9,732 nucleotides of DNA. It comes from Verrucomicrobiales bacterium. Lineage in GTDB: Bacteria; Verrucomicrobiota; Verrucomicrobiia; Limisphaerales; UBA1100. A program made the position numbers and the translations under genes. Below are positions 6,584 through 9,732 of the stretch, in pieces. The DNA lies in the NCBI GenBank assembly GCA_002718935.1, contig PBFV01000067.1, forward strand, positions 6,289-16,020, written 5' to 3'. Position 1 is the stretch's first letter. Every line of letters begins with the position of its first letter. The notes under the pieces are model-generated. The model ran no database searches and was not told the DNA's origin. It saw nothing but the letters and a program-made list of their open reading frames with translations.

Positions 6584-7839
6584 GCAAAGATACGTTTCAT
6601 TCCAAAGGTGCGGGCCACGATGAACACCACCGCAGCGGCAGCGATCATGATCAGCGAAACCGCCAGCATGCCTTCCGTGCGGCCGGCTTGCAGCTCCAGA
6701 AATGCACTCGTGGGAAGCACTTCGGTTTTTTGGCGCGTGGCTCCCGCGAAAACGAGAATGGGGCCAAACTCACCCAACGCCCGGGCCCAAGCGAGCGTGC
6801 CTGCAGCAATAAGCCCGCCCTTGGCCTGCGGCATGATCACCCGCCAAAAAGCTTGGCGACGATTGCAGCCAAGTGTGAGGGCCACTTGTTCGTAGCGTTG
6901 CGGGATTTGATCAAACGTGACGCGCATCGTGCGCACCGCAAAGGCGCAGGCCACCATGAATTGCGCCAGCACCACCGCCGGCCATTTATACACGACGACA
7001 TCGCTGAGCCAATCGGGCACGTAGCGGAACAGGATCAGCAACGACAAACCGACGACCAGTGGCGGCAGCACAATGGGGATGTCGAGCAACGTGTCGATGA
7101 AGGGTTTGCCGCGAAACTCAAACCGGCTCATCACATAGCCAATCGGTACCGCGACCCACAGCGACAACAACGTGGTGAGCGTGCAGCTGATTAGGCTGAG
7201 CATAATTGAAAACTGTATGTCACGATTGCGCAACGCCTGCACGAGTGGATTCGGCTTGGAGAGCTGAAGCGAATCGGCCGCCTCAGCACCTTCCGGCACG
7301 ACAAATGAAAGCTGCGTGAGGGAGGTATCGGTGATTTCATGCACGCCATCCCAACCGCCGCCAGCGCCACGCACACGAATAAACTCGCCCCACAACAATC
7401 CGTGCGGCTCATCCATGGTGAGCGTGGCGACGCCATTTGTCACAGCCACCGTCGACACTGTTGTTTCAACCCGCAGAGAAGCCGTCACCGGCACGTCAGT
7501 CTTGGCGGGGAGGAGACTGATTTCATCCGTGGCGGCAGTGAAAGACTGATCCCCGCGCAAAGTTTTGCCGTTGTGGTCGAGGCCCTTTTCGTTTTTGCCG
7601 GGCCGAAAATGATACACACGCCCCTGTTTCACACGCACGGGCAAATCATCGGCAGCGTAACGGCCTTGTTGAATGACTTCGTTACCAAGTATCGGCCGGT
7701 CGCCGTAGTCAAGAAAGACAAGGTCGGCAAGTACCATCGCGGCAATGATGAGCAGATAGCTGCCGCCGAGCACGCCAAGGCCAATGAGGAAGGGCTTGTC
7801 GGAGGCGACCTTGAACGGCGGCTGCCCGCGATCGCTCAT
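6580..7839 (-). CDS. ModB-like ABC importer permease with a large extra periplasmic domain
   Basis: This is the inner-membrane permease of the importer, 419 residues from the chosen start; ordinary ModB is about 230. One helix (about 17-42) is followed by about 160 mostly soluble residues (about 43-205). Five more helices follow (about 211-233, 254-272, 285-305, 341-365 and 390-409). The cytoplasmic coupling loop of type-1 ABC permeases is clear at about 317-337 (EQVALTLGCNRRQAFWRVIMP, with the Ala, Gly and Pro of the EAA motif), followed by RALGEFGP, typical of the ModB/CysT group. Within the extra segment, residues about 124-182 look like a small beta domain: GVATLTMDEPHGLLWGE, RVRGAGGGWDGVHEIT, then TQLSFVVP. 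I chose the ATG at 7839 over the in-frame ATG at 7857. It forms an ATGA overlap with the binding-protein stop and has a GGGAGG ribosome site 10 nt upstream. The gene's own stop overlaps the ATPase start, again as ATGA. Confidence 0.88.
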   Translation of the reverse strand: MSDRGQPPFKVASDKPFLIGLGVLGGSYLLIIAAMVLADLVFLDYGDRPILGNEVIQQGRYAADDLPVRVKQGRVYHFRPGKNEKGLDHNGKTLRGDQSFTAATDEISLLPAKTDVPVTASLRVETTVSTVAVTNGVATLTMDEPHGLLWGEFIRVRGAGGGWDGVHEITDTSLTQLSFVVPEGAEAADSLQLSKPNPLVQALRNRDIQFSIMLSLISCTLTTLLSLWVAVPIGYVMSRFEFRGKPFIDTLLDIPIVLPPLVVGLSLLILFRYVPDWLSDVVVYKWPAVVLAQFMVACAFAVRTMRVTFDQIPQRYEQVALTLGCNRRQAFWRVIMPQAKGGLIAAGTLAWARALGEFGPILVFAGATRQKTEVLPTSAFLELQAGRTEGMLAVSLIMIAAAAVVFIVARTFGMKRIFA

Positions 7840-9413
7840 TCCGCGCCGGCCTCCCATTTGAAGCCCAATTGCTCAAAGCGCCGGCGCGAGGCATCCGAGG
7901 CCAGCTGCTGCATGAGCCGCGCGGCCAGTTGCGGATACGGCGTGTCCTTGCGCGCGGCGATGTTTTGCACGGCGATGGCGCGGGCGGGCTTGAGTGGCAC
8001 GAGGTCAAACTTGTCCTTGAGATGTTGCACATTGGCCTCGTACACCAATACCACATCGAGCTGCCCACCGGCTTCCATGCCCTGAATGAGCGTGTGTGCC
8101 GTGTCCTTCTTGACTGCAATATTTTTCGCAATGGCCTCGCCTTGACCGGTTGCAGCAAACATATCCTGACAAAGCTTGCCGAGCGTGCTGGCTTTTGGCT
8201 CAGTCACACCGATGCGCAGGCCCGGCTTTGCGAGGTCCGTCAACACGGCAAGTTCCTTGGGATTCCCCTTGGGCACAAGCATCACAATGCGCGTGCTGGA
8301 AATGACTGTGTCCGGCCCGAATGGACTGGCCATGAGGCTTTGCGCCATGTCGAGATACGTTGCGTCGCAGGTCATGAACAAATCTGGAATGCCAAAATCG
8401 CCGGTTTGCATTTTGCCGACCAACGTCCCGCAGCCGGCGTAAACCATAACAATCTTACAACCTTCTCGGGCCTCAAACTCGCGCACCGTCTTCTCCACCG
8501 CTTCACGATTTACGCCGCCACAGTCCACGCGCAGCCGCGGCACCTTCGCCCACGGATCGCCCTTCAGCGGCTCATAATTGTGCCGGGCAAAGACCTTGCC
8601 GCCCTTTTCGGGCGCGCCGAGAAACCGCGCGAATTGCAATGCCAAAGCCGGCCGATCCGTCGAGGCGGTGATGGCTACGGAGATGTCCGCGCGGCTGGCA
8701 TTCAGCTCGGGTAACTGGACGACCCGCAGTCCATGTTGTCGCGCCGTTGAGTCCCACACAAACGCCGCCTGTGTTCCGGCGTTTTCCTTCACGGCCATTG
8801 CTGCCTCGGTGACGGTGGGGAAGGAAGACGCCTTCGCGTCATCAATCGCTTTCCAATGGCCCGATTTCTCGAGCATCTTTTTGGTTTTTTTGCCGACACC
8901 CGCCAAGGGATCGCAAATCACAAAAGACAACTTTGCCTTCAGCACATCATCCACGTTTTCCACGTCGACATCAGCGCCCGGCTTAAGTGCCAAAACCACC
9001 TGCCAAGTTGCCACGCGCAACGCCTCGCGCGTGAGGCCATCGGCCGCTGCGCGCTCTGTGAAGGGATAATCGGCAGGGATATAAACATCCGCACTCGGTA
9101 AGCCGCCGCCCTTGTCGGTTTTCAGTCGATTGGCCAAAACGCCGCTGTTGGCAAACTCCAGCTTCACCGTCGTTCCAGTTTCCTTTTCGAACTGCTTAGC
9201 TACCTCTTCCACCGGCGGCCGCACGCCTGCGGCGCAATAAACGGTGAGGCTGGAGGCCACTTGCCCGTCACCCCCTTCGATTGGCGCATCGGCCGTTTTT
9301 TCGCGCAGCAGAACAACCAGCAAACCGATGAGGAGAGCCGTTCCCGCCAGCAACAACATACCGTTGCCGCCGCTGGCGCCGTATTGATGTTCCGACTTTT
9401 TGGAATCGGTCAT
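7836..9413 (-). CDS. Membrane-anchored tandem ModA-like substrate-binding protein of an ABC importer (molybdate/tungstate family)
   Basis: This 525-residue protein is about twice the length of ordinary ModA (about 250). Residues 1-17 are polar. Residues 18-36 form a hydrophobic helix with no obvious signal peptidase site, so it probably stays as an inner-membrane anchor with both binding domains in the periplasm. Domain 1 (about 55-290) starts LTVYCAAGVRPPVEEVAKQF, followed by LEFANSGVLANRL and ADVYIPAD. Domain 2 (about 293-525) repeats the layout: LRVDCGGVNREAVEKTVREF, VYAGCGTLVGKM, DLFMTCDATYLD, then VMLVPKGNP and LDVVLVYEA. These are the hallmark regions of ModA/WtpA periplasmic binding proteins. 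At the places where ModA uses two serines to hold the oxyanion, domain 1 has AAG and NSG, and domain 2 has CGG and GCG, so ligand preference may differ between domains. The TGA stop overlaps the ATG of the permease gene (ATGA). The ATG at 9413 is chosen because it gives the anchor helix and the next upstream gene ends 40 nt away. Molybdate or tungstate is the family expectation; the true substrate is not proven. Confidence 0.85.
   Translation of the reverse strand: MTDSKKSEHQYGASGGNGMLLLAGTALLIGLLVVLLREKTADAPIEGGDGQVASSLTVYCAAGVRPPVEEVAKQFEKETGTTVKLEFANSGVLANRLKTDKGGGLPSADVYIPADYPFTERAAADGLTREALRVATWQVVLALKPGADVDVENVDDVLKAKLSFVICDPLAGVGKKTKKMLEKSGHWKAIDDAKASSFPTVTEAAMAVKENAGTQAAFVWDSTARQHGLRVVQLPELNASRADISVAITASTDRPALALQFARFLGAPEKGGKVFARHNYEPLKGDPWAKVPRLRVDCGGVNREAVEKTVREFEAREGCKIVMVYAGCGTLVGKMQTGDFGIPDLFMTCDATYLDMAQSLMASPFGPDTVISSTRIVMLVPKGNPKELAVLTDLAKPGLRIGVTEPKASTLGKLCQDMFAATGQGEAIAKNIAVKKDTAHTLIQGMEAGGQLDVVLVYEANVQHLKDKFDLVPLKPARAIAVQNIAARKDTPYPQLAARLMQQLASDASRRRFEQLGFKWEAGAE
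7850..7855 (-). promoter_or_regulatory. Shine-Dalgarno site GGGAGG for the ModB-like permease
   Basis: GGGAGG on the minus strand lies 10 nt before the ATG at 7839, inside the end of the binding-protein gene. It decides between two in-frame ATGs, because the ATG at 7857 overlaps this site and lacks such a sequence. Confidence 0.6.
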
Positions 9414-9453
9414 GGGAAGGCGGACGATAGTAAGCCTGAGCCTCGTTTACAAG
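9414..9453 (-). other. 40-nt intergenic gap, the only gap between genes in the window
   Basis: This short spacer separates the partial upstream gene from the binding-protein gene. I see no stem-loop followed by a T-run on the minus strand, so there is no intrinsic terminator. There is no well-spaced -35/-10 pair and no convincing Shine-Dalgarno sequence directly before the ATG at 9413. It is too short for a molybdenum-cofactor riboswitch. Read-through from the upstream gene is the simplest view. If the operon has its own promoter, it lies within or upstream of the partial gene. Confidence 0.5.
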
Positions 9454-9732
9454 TCACGGCTTGGCCGCCGTCTTGTTATCCTCGCGAATGATTTCCAGCG
9501 ACTGGATGACCGTGGACGCCGCATGGCCGGGCAGCAGCTGCACCTTGCCCACCTGAATATCATCCTTACTGTCCTCCGCTCGCTGAACAACCAACTCATT
9601 GGCGCCTTGTTTCAGCAACCCCTTGGGGATGTTGTAACGGGAAACCTCTCGGGCCACTGTTTCGCGTAGCCGCCCAATCTCACGCCCGTTCAACATCACG
9701 CTCCACGCATTGTGAATATGCTCCTGCGTGAG
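9454..9732 (-). CDS. C-terminal end of an unrecognised protein, possible beta-sandwich domain (partial)
   Basis: The frame is open to the right edge, so the start lies outside the window; 92 codons and a TGA stop are visible. The visible part begins LTQEHIHNAWSVMLNG and contains NGREIGRL, then SRYNIPKGLLKQGANELVV. The pattern 'W-x-V-x-LNG-x-x-x-G-L ... Y-x-IP-x-x-LL-x-x-G-x-NEL' resembles beta-sandwich or carbohydrate-binding-like modules of secreted PVC proteins. That is family-level impression only. The tail (IIREDNKTAAKP) is polar and has no membrane segment. An internal ATG at 9699 exists, but the reading continues in frame upstream of it, so I treat it as internal. The gene ends 40 nt before the binding-protein gene on the same strand and may share its transcript. 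Its function is unknown. Confidence 0.7.
   Translation of the reverse strand, partial: LTQEHIHNAWSVMLNGREIGRLRETVAREVSRYNIPKGLLKQGANELVVQRAEDSKDDIQVGKVQLLPGHAASTVIQSLEIIREDNKTAAKP

Noticed and set aside
6173..6895. Plus-strand open frames of 240 codons and (6559-7194) 211 codons
   Set aside because: They lie opposite the ModC-like ATPase and ModB-like permease, have no recognisable domain, and their composition (many His, Arg, Gln, Ala) is typical of antisense frames.
7869..8714. A 281-codon plus-strand open frame, with a further one at 7339-8085
   Set aside because: Both are antisense to the binding-protein and permease genes, which have clear family motifs. The translations look like reverse-frame shadows of GC-rich coding DNA.
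9414..9453. Promoter (TTGTAA ... TACTAT) or molybdenum-cofactor riboswitch before the binding-protein gene
   Set aside because: The two hexamers match consensus at only four of six positions each and are about 14 nt apart, too close. The gap is far too short for the riboswitch.

Overview
All recognisable genes in this window lie on the minus strand and read from right to left as one very tight array. I infer a Gram-negative bacterium of the Planctomycetota/Verrucomicrobiota/Lentisphaerota (PVC) type. The grounds are the fairly GC-rich sequence, a secreted PQQ-type propeller beginning DWPTYRADSARSG, a secreted LamG/jellyroll protein, a tandem ModA-like binding protein, and few Shine-Dalgarno sequences. 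This placement comes from gene content only.

Layout in order of transcription. (1) 9732-9454: the C-terminal end of an unrecognised protein, cut by the window edge. (2) 9413-5942: a complete ABC importer of the molybdate/tungstate (Mod/Wtp) type. It has a membrane-anchored binding protein with two ModA-like domains in tandem, a permease with an extra periplasmic domain of about 160 residues, and a short ATPase without the usual C-terminal anion-sensing domain. (3) 5949-5185: a ThiF/MoeB/HesA-like E1 protein whose zinc cysteines are intact but whose nucleotide/Mg site differs from MoeB at several key positions. (4) 5188-2092: an unrecognised exported protein with one C-terminal membrane helix, then an FtsX/MacB-type permease and a LolD/MacB-type ATPase. 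(5) 2092-743: a secreted PQQ-like beta-propeller with an unusual helical hairpin near its C-terminus. (6) 746-1: a secreted LamG-domain protein running off the left edge.

From the binding protein to the LamG protein, all eight junctions are ATGA-type overlaps, TAATG overlaps or, once, an 8-nt overlap. The only gap is 40 nt, before the binding-protein gene. This points to one polycistronic mRNA with translational coupling. It joins two modules not normally linked: oxyanion uptake with an E1-like enzyme, and an FtsX/LolD-type transporter with exported partners.

The importer's substrate and the role of the second module cannot be fixed from sequence. A working idea is a cell-envelope system in which metal-oxyanion uptake, or cofactor or sulfur chemistry by the E1-like enzyme, is tied to export or envelope handling by the FtsX/LolD-type complex. 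No RNA genes, insertion sequences, CRISPR arrays, terminators or convincing promoters were seen.
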